From: Bacteroidales bacterium | GTDB lineage: Bacteria > Bacteroidota > Bacteroidia > Bacteroidales > UBA932 | Direction of reading: 5' to 3' | Length of the DNA stretch: 64,000 nucleotides | Assembly: GCA_017458265.1 (NCBI GenBank) | Contig: JAFTFV010000048.1 | Span: 41,191 to 105,190 of the forward strand | Part shown: positions 17,042-26,614 of the stretch, in pieces | Layout: the number at the start of each line of letters is the position of its first letter | Numbering within the stretch: position 1 is the first letter of the stretch | Translations under genes and position numbers: made by a program | The notes under the pieces: model-generated | The model's database searches: none | What the model saw: the letters and a program-made list of their open reading frames with translations, nothing else | Told to the model about the DNA's origin: nothing

Positions 17042-17479
17042 ATGAAGACCGATTTAGCAAGAACCCTTTCAGTCCGCGGACATCACGGCCTGTTCAACTA
17101 TATCGCCCAGTCCCGCACCGGCGCCATCTGCGAAGCCTTCGAGGACAAGAAGCGTACAAACTTTGCCGCCAACGCCGGCATCACCACCCTTGAGGACATT
17201 TCCATCTACACTTCAGAGGGTGAAATGAAGCTCAAGGACGTTTTCGAGGCCATGCACAAAACCCTTGGCGAAGAGCTCGCTCCCAGCCCCAAGGCCGCTC
17301 CCGAAGATCTCAAGGCCCTGTTCGCAAAGGCAGTTCCGAACTACGACGCAGACCGCTTCTACGTCTCTCACATGAAGAAGGTGGTCGAGTGGTACAACGC
17401 CCTCAAGCAGTATGCTTCACTGGATTTCATGACCGACGAAGACCGTGAGGCAGAGGCAAAGAAAGAGGAGGAGGCATAA
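17042..17479 (+). CDS. DUF5606 family protein
   Basis: A 145-residue protein of a family seen in Bacteroidota (DUF5606). It begins with a beta-rich segment (LARTLSVRGHHGLFNYIAQ, GITTLEDISIYTSEGEMKL), passes through a helical middle with PNYDADRFYVSHMKKVVEWYN, and ends in an acidic tail. The function is unknown; a small nucleic-acid-binding or adaptor role would be a guess. The TAA stop shares its last base with the rimO ATG, so translation is probably coupled. Confidence 0.75.
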   Translation: MKTDLARTLSVRGHHGLFNYIAQSRTGAICEAFEDKKRTNFAANAGITTLEDISIYTSEGEMKLKDVFEAMHKTLGEELAPSPKAAPEDLKALFAKAVPNYDADRFYVSHMKKVVEWYNALKQYASLDFMTDEDREAEAKKEEEA

Positions 17480-18798
17480 TGCCCACCCTGAAGGTCATAA
17501 CCCTGGGCTGTTCCAAGAACACCGTAGATACGGAACACCTTCTCTCTCAGGTACGTTCCAGGTACGAAATCGTGCCTGAAGGTGAAGACAGGGCTGTGGA
17601 TGTCCTTCTCATAAATACATGCGGCTTCATCGGGGATGCCAAAGAGCAGTCCATCAATACAATCCTTGAAGCCGCCAATCTCAAGAAGGAGGGCCTTGCC
17701 GGCCGCCTTCTTGTTTTTGGATGCCTGTCCCAGAGATATCCGGACCAGCTTCCGGACCTTATCCCGGAGGTGGACGGCTGGTTCGGCGCCCGCAGCCTTG
17801 ACCCGCTCATAAAGGCGCTGGGCTGCACTCCGGATCACAAGGCGGCCTTCCGCCGCGTCCGCACAGACGGCCACCCTTACGCATATCTCAAGATATCCGA
17901 AGGCTGCGACCGCCGCTGCTCCTACTGCGCCATACCCTACATCCGCGGCCCTCACCGTTCCGTTCCTGTTGCAGCGCTGGTGGCAGAGGCCGAATCCCTT
18001 GCCGCGGAAGGCGTCCGGGAGCTAGTCATCATAGCACAGGACACAACCTACTACGGCCTTGACCTTTACGGCCGCAGGGCCCTTGCGGAACTGCTCCGCG
18101 TCCTGTCTGCGATAAATGGCATAGAGCGCCTCAGGATACATTATTCGTATCCCCAGGCATTCCCGGAAGACGTCCTGGAAGAGATGGCGCACAATCCAAA
18201 GGTGTGCAGGTACATGGACATTCCGCTGCAGCACATATCGGACAAGGTCCTTGACAACATGCACAGGGGAGTGGACGGCAACTGGACGCGGGAACTCATC
18301 CGCAAGATGCGTGAGAAGGTCCCGGGAGTGGTGCTCAGGACAACGTTCATCGTAGGCCATCCCGGAGAAGGCCCCCGCGAGTTCCGAGAACTGATGGATT
18401 TCACCCGGGAGGCGAAGTTCCAGAGGATGGGCGCTTTCACCTATTCAGAGGAAGAGGGAACCTACGGTGCAGTCCATTTCAAGGATACCGTAAGGGAAAG
18501 TACGAAAAAAGAAAGGCTTGGGAAGCTCATGGAGCTTCAGCGTGGCATATCCCTTGCATATAACCAGTCAAGGATTGGTTCCGTCACGAATGTGCTCGTA
18601 GACAGCGTCTCAGACGACATTCTCGTCTGCCGCAGCGAATACGAAAGCCCCGAGGTGGACGGAGAAATCCTTGTGAAGTATTCACCGGAAGAGTTCGGCG
18701 GCGCACCGGCCGGGTCCCTCGTGGGTAAATTCCTGGACGTGCGCATCACCGGGGCCGATGAATATGACCTTACAGCGGAGGTATATCATGAAAAGTAA
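17479..18798 (+). CDS. rimO: Ribosomal protein S12 methylthiotransferase RimO
   Basis: A radical-SAM enzyme that adds a methylthio group to Asp of ribosomal protein S12. It has an N-terminal MTTase domain (TLGCSKNTVDTEHLL), a radical-SAM CxxxCxxC motif (C143, C147, C150; CDRRCSYC), and a C-terminal TRAM domain (from about residue 375). The CSKNxVD motif separates RimO from MiaB and MtaB; MtaB is encoded separately at 26615-27907. Length 439. Confidence 0.95.
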   Translation: MPTLKVITLGCSKNTVDTEHLLSQVRSRYEIVPEGEDRAVDVLLINTCGFIGDAKEQSINTILEAANLKKEGLAGRLLVFGCLSQRYPDQLPDLIPEVDGWFGARSLDPLIKALGCTPDHKAAFRRVRTDGHPYAYLKISEGCDRRCSYCAIPYIRGPHRSVPVAALVAEAESLAAEGVRELVIIAQDTTYYGLDLYGRRALAELLRVLSAINGIERLRIHYSYPQAFPEDVLEEMAHNPKVCRYMDIPLQHISDKVLDNMHRGVDGNWTRELIRKMREKVPGVVLRTTFIVGHPGEGPREFRELMDFTREAKFQRMGAFTYSEEEGTYGAVHFKDTVRESTKKERLGKLMELQRGISLAYNQSRIGSVTNVLVDSVSDDILVCRSEYESPEVDGEILVKYSPEEFGGAPAGSLVGKFLDVRITGADEYDLTAEVYHEK

Positions 18799-19609
18799 AC
18801 TAGCAATCGCGGCTGTCCTTGCCGCACTCGTAACCGCCTGCTCCCCGGAAGTTTACCGGGTAAACTTGGAAGTGAGGCAGCCTTCCAAATCGGGGCTGAA
18901 CCTTCACGGAAAATCCATCGGCATCGTGTATGAGGAAGGCCTCACGCAGGATGATGCGCTCTTTTCGGCGCAGGCGGCATCGGCCTTTGCCAGGGAGCTG
19001 GAAAGCGACTATTTCGGGTCCAAGGAGGTCATCGGCCTCTATACCATTCCGGCGCAGGACAGCATTACGGTCTCTACCATGAGGGACCTTGTCATGGACA
19101 CCGGTGAGGACGTCATCTTCCTCATCAATTCATCGGTCCTTGAGCGCAATCCCGACGGCTCCATTCCGTTCATGATGGAACTTTATGCCTATGACAGCAT
19201 GGGCGAAGACAAACTGAACAAGTTCCACGGTCAGACAGCCCTCAAGAGCCTTGACCAGGCCAATGCCGACAGCATCGCCAAGCGCATGTCGCCCCGCTTC
19301 AAGTCCGTGTGGAAGGCAGAGAGTTTCAGCTTCTACTGGTTCGACGACATCTATGCCGATAAATGGTTCGACGCCATCGACAAGATAGAGCAGGGAGAAT
19401 TCGTCAAGGCAATCTCTGTCTGGGAGCAGTTCGTGAAGTCTTCCAACAAGCAGAAAGCCGCCTGTGCATCGTACAATATCGCCCTTGGCTTCTATCTGCT
19501 GGGGGATATGCAGCTTGCCACACGCTGGCTTGACGCGGCTGAAGGCATTGAGAACGTAACCCTTGCCCAGGGGCTCAGAAAAAGGATAGCTTCACATTTG
19601 GAAAAGTGA
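18788..19609 (+). CDS. Lipoprotein, DUF6340-like
   Basis: A 273-residue lipoprotein. The signal peptide MKSKLAIAAVLAALVTAC ends in a lipobox (VTAC). The N-terminal half has an alpha/beta look (GKSIGIVYEEGL, DVIFLINSSVL). The C-terminal half is helical and TPR-like (KAACASYNIALGFYLLGDMQLATRWLDAA). It resembles DUF6340 lipoproteins from memory. ATG 18788 was chosen because the signal peptide begins there; it overlaps the end of rimO by 11 nt. Function unknown. Confidence 0.72.
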   Translation: MKSKLAIAAVLAALVTACSPEVYRVNLEVRQPSKSGLNLHGKSIGIVYEEGLTQDDALFSAQAASAFARELESDYFGSKEVIGLYTIPAQDSITVSTMRDLVMDTGEDVIFLINSSVLERNPDGSIPFMMELYAYDSMGEDKLNKFHGQTALKSLDQANADSIAKRMSPRFKSVWKAESFSFYWFDDIYADKWFDAIDKIEQGEFVKAISVWEQFVKSSNKQKAACASYNIALGFYLLGDMQLATRWLDAAEGIENVTLAQGLRKRIASHLEK

Positions 19610-19628
19610 GGCAAAATGGGTAAATTTG
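19597..19628 (+). promoter_or_regulatory. pckA promoter, full consensus
   Basis: TTTG (19597-19600), a 20-nt spacer, then TAAATTTG (19621-19628): a textbook Bacteroidota promoter. The leader to ATG 19666 is about 37 nt. Confidence 0.8.
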
Positions 19629-19665
19629 CGGACAAATTAAAAATCTTTAAAAAGTAATATATTTT

Positions 19666-21282
19666 ATGGCCAACATCGATCTCAAGAAGTACGGTATCAC
19701 TGGCGTAAAGGAAATCCTTTACAACCCCACGTACGAAGTTCTCTACAATGAGGAAACCAAACCCGGCCTCGAAGGCTACGACAAGGGACAGGTAACCGAA
19801 CTTGGTGCCATCAACGTCATGACCGGCGTCTACACCGGCCGTTCTCCTAAAGACAAGTACATTGTCTACGACAACACAACCAAGGAAGGCAAGCCCGGTG
19901 AAATCTGGTGGACTACCGAAGGTTATCCCAACGACAACCACAAGATGTCCGTAAGCACCTGGAAGGCAGTCAAGAAGCTCGCCCAGAAGCAGCTCTCCGG
20001 CAAGCGCCTCTTCGTGGTCGACGGTTTCTGCGGCACACACGCAGACACCCGCATGAAGGTCCGCTTCATCATGGAGGTGGCATGGCAGGCACACTTCGTG
20101 ACCAACATGTTCATCCGCCCCAAGAACCAGAAGGAGTTCGACCAGGAGCCTGATTTCGTAGTCTACTGCGCAGCAAAGGCAAAGGTAGAAAACTACAAGG
20201 AACTTGGCCTCAGGAGCGAAACCTGCGTCGCTTTCAACGTTACCTCCAAGGAACAGGTTATCCTGAACACCTGGTACGGCGGCGAAATGAAGAAGGGTAT
20301 GTTCTCCATGATGAACTACTACCTTCCTCTGAAGGGCATCGCAGCAATGCACTGCTCTGCCAACACCGACATGAACGGCGAGAACACCGCCATCTTCTTC
20401 GGCCTCTCCGGTACCGGCAAGACCACCCTTTCTACAGACCCCAAGCGTCTCCTCAACGGCGACGACGAACACGGCTGGGACAACAAGGGCGTCTTCAACT
20501 TCGAAGGCGGCTGCTATGCCAAGGTCATCAAGCTTGACAAGGAATCCGAACCCGACATCTACAACGCAATCCGCAGGGACGCCCTCCTGGAGAACGTTAC
20601 CGTAGACGCCAACGGCAAGATTGACTTCAACGACAAGTCCGTCACCGAAAACACCCGCGTCAGCTATCCTATCTATCACATCGAGAAGATCGTCCGCCCT
20701 GACAGCCACGGCCCCGCAGCAAAGCAGGTCATCTTCCTCAGTGCCGATGCCTTCGGCGTCCTGCCTCCCGTCTCCATCCTAAGCGCAGAGCAGACCAAGT
20801 ACTACTTCCTCTCCGGCTTCACCGCCAAGCTCGCAGGTACAGAGCGCGGCATCACCGAGCCCACTCCCACCTTCTCTGCCTGCTTCGGCCAGGCCTTCCT
20901 TGAGCTCCATCCTACAAAGTATGCAGAGGAACTCGTAAAGAAGATGAAGAAGAGCGGTGCAAAGGCTTACCTTGTGAACACCGGCTGGAACGGTACCGGC
21001 AAGCGCATCTCCATCCGCGACACCCGCGGTATCATCGATGCCATCCTCTCCGGTGCAATTGACAAGGCTCCCACCAAGGTTATCCCTTACTTCAACTTCA
21101 CCGTTCCTACAAAGCTCGAAGGTGTTGACACCGGTATCCTCGATCCCCGCGACACCTACAAGAACCCTGCAGAATGGGAAGAGAAGGCAAAAGACCTCGC
21201 TGGCCGCTTCATCAAGAACTTCCACAAGTACGAAAGCAACCGTGCAGGCAAGGCCCTCGTAAAGGCTGGTCCTAAGCTTTAA
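19666..21282 (+). CDS. pckA: Phosphoenolpyruvate carboxykinase (ATP)
   Basis: Interconverts oxaloacetate and PEP plus CO2 with ATP/ADP. In Bacteroidales it mostly runs toward oxaloacetate, feeding the reductive branch to succinate. It has 538 residues, with the PEPCK kinase-1a loop [13 protein letters not shown] (from residue 246), the GDDEHGWD metal site, and an RSPKDKY substrate loop near residue 65. Codon use is strongly biased (AAG, CTC, ATC), consistent with high expression. It is a single-gene unit with its own consensus promoter and a double terminator. Confidence 0.98.
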   Translation: MANIDLKKYGITGVKEILYNPTYEVLYNEETKPGLEGYDKGQVTELGAINVMTGVYTGRSPKDKYIVYDNTTKEGKPGEIWWTTEGYPNDNHKMSVSTWKAVKKLAQKQLSGKRLFVVDGFCGTHADTRMKVRFIMEVAWQAHFVTNMFIRPKNQKEFDQEPDFVVYCAAKAKVENYKELGLRSETCVAFNVTSKEQVILNTWYGGEMKKGMFSMMNYYLPLKGIAAMHCSANTDMNGENTAIFFGLSGTGKTTLSTDPKRLLNGDDEHGWDNKGVFNFEGGCYAKVIKLDKESEPDIYNAIRRDALLENVTVDANGKIDFNDKSVTENTRVSYPIYHIEKIVRPDSHGPAAKQVIFLSADAFGVLPPVSILSAEQTKYYFLSGFTAKLAGTERGITEPTPTFSACFGQAFLELHPTKYAEELVKKMKKSGAKAYLVNTGWNGTGKRISIRDTRGIIDAILSGAIDKAPTKVIPYFNFTVPTKLEGVDTGILDPRDTYKNPAEWEEKAKDLAGRFIKNFHKYESNRAGKALVKAGPKL

Positions 21283-21291
21283 TTTGGTAGC

Positions 21292-21320
21292 GGCCAGTTA
21301 TTACGCAATTTGGCCCTTTT
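21292..21320 (+). terminator. First, weaker terminator after pckA
   Basis: GGCCA / TGGCC 5-bp stem with a 14-nt loop, followed by CCTTTT. Confidence 0.5.
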
Positions 21321-21321
21321 T

Positions 21322-21363
21322 CGTGTAACAGGTGGCTCGTCCGGGCCACCTGTTACACGTTTT
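21322..21363 (+). terminator. Second, strong terminator after pckA
   Basis: A perfect 15-bp stem (CGTGTAACAGGTGGC with GCCACCTGTTACACG), an 8-nt loop and TTTT. A partial third copy of the arm (GTTGCAGGTGG) follows at about 21377-21387. Confidence 0.88.
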
Positions 21364-21428
21364 AGCCTGTTTTTGTGTTGCAGGTGGATATTTTTTTCTA
21401 TATTTATGCGTTAAAACCTAAACCACAC

Positions 21429-22376
21429 ATGACACAGGAAGTTATCCAAAGCATTGACGGCATCCAGGTTACCCTTAATGCCGGAGGAATGAACACTATC
21501 AATATTGTCCTGGCATTCGTTATGTTCGGCGTAGCGCTGGGAATCAAGCCAAGGATTTTCGTAGAAGTATTCAAGAAACCAAAGTCAGTGCTTCTTGGAA
21601 TGTGCTGCCAGCTCATACTGCTGCCGGCGTTCACCTGCCTTCTGGCAATACTCATCGGCCCGTGGATTTCTCCCATGATGGGACTTGGAATGATACTGGT
21701 GGCGGCGTGTCCCGGAGGGAATATCTCCAACTTCATGTCGTCCCTCGGCAAGGCCAATGTAGAGCTTTCCGTGTCCCTGACGGCCATTTCCACTGCGCTT
21801 GCCGTGTTCATGACCCCTTTCAATTTCTGGCTCTGGGGAAGCATCTACCTGCACACGGCTTCCGTTGCGGCTGAGGTTCCCACGCTGGTGATTCCGCTTT
21901 GGGAAGTGTTCAAGACCATCTTCATCCTGCTGGGTATTCCGCTCACCCTCGGCATCCTTACGTCGCACTTCCTTCCAAAGGTTGCGGAAGCCCTCAAAAA
22001 GCCCCTGCAGTGGATTTCCATCGTGTTTTTCATCGCAATGGTGGTCCTTTCCTTCTCGTCCAACATGGCCGCTTTCCTCCAGTGCGTGAAGTACATCTTC
22101 CTGTTTGTATTCGTGCATAACCTGATGGCTCTCGGAATCGGATACGGAGTCGGAACAGTCGCCAAGATTCCTTTCCGTGACCGCCGCACCCTCACAATAG
22201 AAACCGGTATCCAGAATTCCGGCCTGGGCCTTGCCCTGATGTTGGGAACCAGCATTTTCGCAAACTTCCCGCCCCACGGAGGCATGCTTGTCATAACCGC
22301 GTGGTGGGGCATCTGGCACATCGTCTCAGGCCTCACCGTTGCAACAATCTTCAACCGCTCCAGAAGGAATGGCTAA
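21429..22376 (+). CDS. BASS-family sodium-dependent transporter
   Basis: A bile acid:sodium symporter family membrane protein of 315 residues. About ten membrane segments are visible, including NIVLAFVMFGVALGIKP near the N-terminus, the helix-breaking VAACPGGNISNFMSSL, and IETGIQNSGLGLALML. These last two are the crossed-helix motifs of the family. The substrate cannot be assigned; bacterial members carry organic anions such as pantoate and related acids. ATG 21429 was chosen over an upstream GTG. A TATATTTA near 21402 may be a weak -7 element. Its last 8 nt overlap plsC. Confidence 0.88.
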   Translation: MTQEVIQSIDGIQVTLNAGGMNTINIVLAFVMFGVALGIKPRIFVEVFKKPKSVLLGMCCQLILLPAFTCLLAILIGPWISPMMGLGMILVAACPGGNISNFMSSLGKANVELSVSLTAISTALAVFMTPFNFWLWGSIYLHTASVAAEVPTLVIPLWEVFKTIFILLGIPLTLGILTSHFLPKVAEALKKPLQWISIVFFIAMVVLSFSSNMAAFLQCVKYIFLFVFVHNLMALGIGYGVGTVAKIPFRDRRTLTIETGIQNSGLGLALMLGTSIFANFPPHGGMLVITAWWGIWHIVSGLTVATIFNRSRRNG

Positions 22377-23286
22377 GATTTGGGAATACGACCGCCTCTA
22401 CGCATTCCTCCGCCCGTATGTAGACTTCTGCACGCGGGGAAGCTATGAGCGCGTAAAAGTATCCGGGACCATACCGGAAGACGGCGCCGTCGTCCTTGCG
22501 CCAAACCACACCAACACCCTCATGGACGCCCTTGTAGTGCTCCAGAGCAGGCATGACCGTACAGTCTTCGGCGCCCGGGCGGACATCTTCCGGCATAGCA
22601 CTGCAAACAAGATTCTCCGCTTCCTCAAGATCCTTCCCATGGCCCGCCAGCGGGATGGCATGGAAACTATGATGGCAAGTTACGGAACTTATGCCGAGAT
22701 TGAAGACACCCTTGACCACGAAGTGCCGTTCTGCATGTTCCCGGAAGGGCATCATACGCCCGGACGTGAGCTTCAGCCGCTCAGAAAGGGAATAGCGAGG
22801 ATAGCCCAGAAAAGCGCCAGGACAAGAAAGACTTATATCGTACCCACCGGCATAAATTATGCCCATTTCTACCGCTACAGAAGCGCCGTGGAGCTGGTTT
22901 ACGGCCCCGCCCTGGAGGTAGATCCCGACATGGATGAAAAGCAGCTCCTGAAGCAGCTTCATGAGAGGATGTCGGCACTTGTGTTCCACGAGGCCCCGCA
23001 GTGGCATTACCGCTGGTGGCTAATCCCATTATTCCCCGCAGCTGCCGTCCTGAGCCTTCCCATGTGGCTCACGGCAGAAATCATCTGCCGGAAAATCAAG
23101 GACAAGGCCTTCTCCAACTCCGTCCGCTTTCTTGTGAAACTTTTGATGGAGCCTGTACTCCTTATCCTCTATGCAGTAGTCTTCGCTTTCAACCTGCCAC
23201 TATGGGCAGCCCTCCTTCTCGTCGTTTATTTCGTATTCTCCTACGGTATTTTCTACGATGTGGTGAACCCTGCGGTGAAACCATAG
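22369..23286 (+). CDS. Acyltransferase, PlsC-like (1-acylglycerol-3-phosphate)
   Basis: A lysophosphatidic-acid-type acyltransferase at the inner membrane. Motif I is NHTNTLMDAL (NHxxxxD) and motif III is FPEGHH, both in the N-terminal half. Two or three hydrophobic segments lie in the C-terminal third (about residues 215-295), so it is longer than minimal PlsC (305 residues). It may be a paralog for glycerophospholipid remodelling. It is translationally coupled to the BASS gene by an 8-nt overlap, and convergent with the GH3 gene with a 6-bp gap. Confidence 0.85.
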   Translation: MAKIWEYDRLYAFLRPYVDFCTRGSYERVKVSGTIPEDGAVVLAPNHTNTLMDALVVLQSRHDRTVFGARADIFRHSTANKILRFLKILPMARQRDGMETMMASYGTYAEIEDTLDHEVPFCMFPEGHHTPGRELQPLRKGIARIAQKSARTRKTYIVPTGINYAHFYRYRSAVELVYGPALEVDPDMDEKQLLKQLHERMSALVFHEAPQWHYRWWLIPLFPAAAVLSLPMWLTAEIICRKIKDKAFSNSVRFLVKLLMEPVLLILYAVVFAFNLPLWAALLLVVYFVFSYGIFYDVVNPAVKP

Positions 23287-23292
23287 TCTGCC

Positions 23293-25602
23293 CTATTGTT
23301 GAAGCAGCAGGACTCGGTGGGCAGGGGTTGAGGTGGCAGCCACATCGGCCTTGGCGGTGCAGCGGATATCGCGGGAAGATGCGCCGAAAAGGAAACTGTA
23401 TGTGCCGGCGTCAACCACCCAGGCAGATGCTTCCTCGTCGAAGGAGGCAAGCTCGGAAGTGGGGAATGTCAGGGTAAGTTCCTGGGACTCGCCGGGCTTC
23501 AGGGAAGCAGTCTTGGCGTATGCCTTGAGCTCTTTCACGGGTTTGTCAAGTTTGCCGGCGGGGGCGCTCACGTAAAGCTGGACAGCTTCCTTTCCTGTCA
23601 CGGAGCCGGTGTTCCTCACGGTCACCTTTGCAGTGACGGTCTTGCCGTCGTTCTTGACTGAAGGGGCGCTGTACTCGAATGTAGTATAGCTGAGACCGTA
23701 GCCGAAAGGATAGGAAACGGCGAGGTCCTTCTTGTCGAACCAGCGGTATCCGACATAGATATCCTCTGCATAGTCGGTCTGGTCCACGTCTTTCTGGCCG
23801 ATGTCTTCGCGGCGGTTGGTGAAATACACTCCCACGCCGGTGTCGATGGGGAAGTTGGCCGATGAGCCCGCATCCATAAGGTTGACGGGGAAGGTCATCG
23901 GCAGCTTGCCTGAGGGGCTTTCAACGCCTGTGAGGATGTCAGTGACGGAGTTGCCGCCTTCCTGGCCTGCCTGCCATGCGAGAAGCACTGCATCCGGAAT
24001 GGTCTTCCATGATGCCGTCTCGATGACGCCGCCGATATTCAGCACCACCACCACTTTCTTTCCCTGTCCGTGGAATGCGGCCGTGACCTTGTTCAGCAGC
24101 TCGCGCTCCTTGGCCGAAAGTTCAAAATCGGCACTGGTGCGGTCGAAGAACTCTCCGGAATTGCGGCCGAAGGTGATGATTGCAATGTCGTTTGCCTTTG
24201 CCGAAGCTGCGATTCTTGCCACTGAAGGGACGAATTCGCTTGGACGGGGAGTGGGGAAGAATACGGAATAATCGCCCTTGATGGATGCCCTGTAGGCTGC
24301 GTCTTCGTCGGCAATGTGCTTCATGACGGCGTCCTTGTCGTCCTCGTCCACCTCGAAGCCGGCGTTCTTGAGGCCGTCGATGAGGGAGACCGTGTATGCG
24401 CGGTTCACGTTGCCTGAACCGGTGCCTCCGGCGATGAAATCAAAGCTGGTGCAGCCGAAAACGCCCACTTTCTTAACGTCCTTGAGGGGGAGTACGCCGT
24501 TGTTTTCAAGGAGAACCATGCCCTCGAGCGCGCTCTGGCGGGTGACGGCCGCATGGGCTTTGAGGTCCGGCTTGTTGCTGTATGCATAGCCTTTGGCCTT
24601 GGGGCTGCGTTTCACCAGTTCAAGGACGCGGCGTACGCACACGTCAAGCTGGGCTTCAGTGAGGGAGCCGTCCTTGATTGCATCCATGATCTGGTTGTAC
24701 TGCTTTTCGGTACCGGGCTGGAGCATGTCGTTCCCGGCGGCAATCTGCTCGGCGCCGTTGTCTCCGCCGAACCAGTCTGTCATCACGAGTCCCTTGAAGC
24801 CCCATTCATCACGGAGAATGGTCGTCAGGAGGTCCCTGCTTTGGGATGTGTAGGTTCCGTTAATCTTGTTGTAGGAACTCATGACGGTCCAGGGCTGGGA
24901 TTCCTTCACGGTGATTTCGAAGCCCTTGAGGTAGATTTCACGCTGGGCGCGGGGAGATATGATGGCATTGTTTGCGGTACGGTTCGTCTCCTGGTTGTTG
25001 TATGCAAAATGCTTGATGGAGGTGCCAACATCGTTCTTCTGGACACCGCGGACATATGCGGCTGCCGTTTTTCCGGCAACCACGGGATCCTCGGAGTAAT
25101 ATTCGAAGTTCCGCCCGTTGAGGGGATTGCGGTGGATGTTCAGGGCCGGGGCCAGATACACATCGGCACCGTATTCATGGACCTCTTCGCCCATCGCCTT
25201 GCCGACGTTTTCCACAAGCTCCTGGTTCCAAGTGGAGGCAAGCAGGGTGCCGATGGGGAAGTGCGTGCAGTAGTAGGTGTTCTCATCGCCTTCGCGGGTG
25301 GGGTCGATGCGGAGGCCGGCGGGGCCGTCGGCAAGGACGATTGCGGGGATGCCCAGGCGTTCGATGGGCCAGGTAGTGCCGGCAGCGCCGGGAACGATCT
25401 TCTTGGTGGCGCCGATGACTGCACCTTCACCGCTTTCTCCAGCCATTCCGGTGCCGATGACAAGATGCACCTTTTCCTCCAGCGTCATTGCTTTGAGGAC
25501 TTTGTCTACAGATGAATTTGCGAGTTTTGGATCAGAATTGCCGCATCCGGCGATGGTGAGAGCTGCTGCCGTCATAATAGCAAGGCAAGGTATTTTATTC
25601 AT
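23293..25602 (-). CDS. Glycoside hydrolase family 3 lipoprotein (beta-glucosidase-like)
   Basis: A retaining GH3 exo-glycosidase on the periplasmic side. The signal peptide ends in a lipobox (TIAGC). It has the GH3 N-terminal barrel with GTSIKHFAYNNQE, RDEWGFKGLVMTDW (nucleophile Asp276), a GH3 C-terminal domain, and a fibronectin III-like domain at the end (VTVRNTGSVTGKEAVQLYVS). It has 769 residues from ATG 25602; the promoter 22 nt upstream excludes the longer in-frame start. Specificity (beta-glucoside, xyloside or other) is not readable. No SusC/SusD genes lie nearby, so it is not part of a polysaccharide utilization locus here. Confidence 0.94.
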   Translation of the reverse strand: MNKIPCLAIMTAAALTIAGCGNSDPKLANSSVDKVLKAMTLEEKVHLVIGTGMAGESGEGAVIGATKKIVPGAAGTTWPIERLGIPAIVLADGPAGLRIDPTREGDENTYYCTHFPIGTLLASTWNQELVENVGKAMGEEVHEYGADVYLAPALNIHRNPLNGRNFEYYSEDPVVAGKTAAAYVRGVQKNDVGTSIKHFAYNNQETNRTANNAIISPRAQREIYLKGFEITVKESQPWTVMSSYNKINGTYTSQSRDLLTTILRDEWGFKGLVMTDWFGGDNGAEQIAAGNDMLQPGTEKQYNQIMDAIKDGSLTEAQLDVCVRRVLELVKRSPKAKGYAYSNKPDLKAHAAVTRQSALEGMVLLENNGVLPLKDVKKVGVFGCTSFDFIAGGTGSGNVNRAYTVSLIDGLKNAGFEVDEDDKDAVMKHIADEDAAYRASIKGDYSVFFPTPRPSEFVPSVARIAASAKANDIAIITFGRNSGEFFDRTSADFELSAKERELLNKVTAAFHGQGKKVVVVLNIGGVIETASWKTIPDAVLLAWQAGQEGGNSVTDILTGVESPSGKLPMTFPVNLMDAGSSANFPIDTGVGVYFTNRREDIGQKDVDQTDYAEDIYVGYRWFDKKDLAVSYPFGYGLSYTTFEYSAPSVKNDGKTVTAKVTVRNTGSVTGKEAVQLYVSAPAGKLDKPVKELKAYAKTASLKPGESQELTLTFPTSELASFDEEASAWVVDAGTYSFLFGASSRDIRCTAKADVAATSTPAHRVLLLQQ

Positions 25603-25623
25603 GGTTAAAGGTTTTAGTCTCTT

Positions 25624-25654
25624 CAAATATACTGGTTTTCTGTCATTTTGACAA
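25624..25654 (-). promoter_or_regulatory. GH3 gene promoter
   Basis: On the minus strand: TTG (25654-25652), a 20-nt spacer, then TATATTTG (25631-25624). The leader to ATG 25602 is about 21 nt. Confidence 0.7.
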
Positions 25655-25663
25655 GTCTCGCAT

Positions 25664-26572
25664 CTATGCCCTGATGCACAGGCCGTCGTAGGCAGGCTGT
25701 ACGAAGGAGCCGATGCCGCGCTCTTCGCACAGTTTTCGGAGCTCCTCGCAGAACTGCTCATGGCAGGGGAAGGTGTGGGAGAGGTGAGTGAGCCAGGTGT
25801 GCTCTGCGCCTATTGTGTCTGCAAGTTCGAGGGCCTCGTCAAGTGAAAAGTGTGAATGATGCGGCTTATACCCCACTGTGTTCAGGGTGAGGTGCTTAAG
25901 GCCGTGCAGTTTCTCCAGTTCTTTAGATGGAAGCTTGCTCATGTCTGTGATGTAGGCAATGTCCCCGAAACGGAACCCAAGCACTGGCATGGTATCGTGA
26001 TATCCCCTTATAGGAATGACATTGGCATTCTCAAGAGGGGCTCTTGCAACCTCGTTCGAAGAGGGGAGTAGGGTTCCGTCTGCCTGGCGGTAGAAGTAGC
26101 CTATGTCGTGAACCCATTCCAGTTCTCCGGCATCCGTTATGGGATCTACGCGGAAAGGCCTGTCATCTATAAGGTGTACATGCCACTCCGGTGCTCCGGG
26201 GTACTTGTGCTCTGCAAAGGCATAGGCGTAGTCGTTGCGGAGTGTGCCAAGCACTTTCTCTTCGCAGTAGATCTCGGCCGCCTTGCGGTCTGTGTAGTTG
26301 AGCGAGCGCACGTCGTCCAGGCCGCCGGTGTGGTCCTTATGGTTATGGGTAAGAAGAATCGCATCCAGATGACTCACTCCTTCGCGGAGCATCTGTGCCC
26401 GGAAGTCAGGGCCGGCATCAACCAGTATCGTGAGGCCGTCCATCTTCACAAGAGCGCTTGAGCGAAGTCTCTTGTCGCGAGGGTCTGCGCTTTTGCACTT
26501 CGGGCAGTTGCATCCTATTATTGGCACCCCCTGAGAGGTCCCTGTTCCCAGAAAAATGAGCTCTACAGACAT
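25664..26572 (-). CDS. MBL-fold metallohydrolase (PhnP-like)
   Basis: A 302-residue metallo-beta-lactamase-fold hydrolase with FLGTGTSQGVPIIGC at the N-terminus, then LTHNHKDHTGG as the main metal site (HxHxDH). Four Cys in CNCPKCKSAD near residue 20 resemble the zinc-binding loop of PhnP-type cyclic phosphodiesterases. It is probably a phosphodiesterase; the substrate is unknown. It follows mtaB by 42 bp and is likely the last gene of the tamB operon. That gap contains a short hairpin (ATAAC / GTTAT). Confidence 0.85.
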   Translation of the reverse strand: MSVELIFLGTGTSQGVPIIGCNCPKCKSADPRDKRLRSSALVKMDGLTILVDAGPDFRAQMLREGVSHLDAILLTHNHKDHTGGLDDVRSLNYTDRKAAEIYCEEKVLGTLRNDYAYAFAEHKYPGAPEWHVHLIDDRPFRVDPITDAGELEWVHDIGYFYRQADGTLLPSSNEVARAPLENANVIPIRGYHDTMPVLGFRFGDIAYITDMSKLPSKELEKLHGLKHLTLNTVGYKPHHSHFSLDEALELADTIGAEHTWLTHLSHTFPCHEQFCEELRKLCEERGIGSFVQPAYDGLCIRA

Positions 26573-26614
26573 ATAACTTTTTTGTTATGTAATAAAACAA
26601 AAATGTTTTACTTG

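Noticed and set aside
23293-25602. Polysaccharide utilization locus around the GH3 gene
   Set aside because: No SusC/SusD pair, sensor or other glycosidase is adjacent; the neighbours are a BASS transporter, an acyltransferase and a metallohydrolase.
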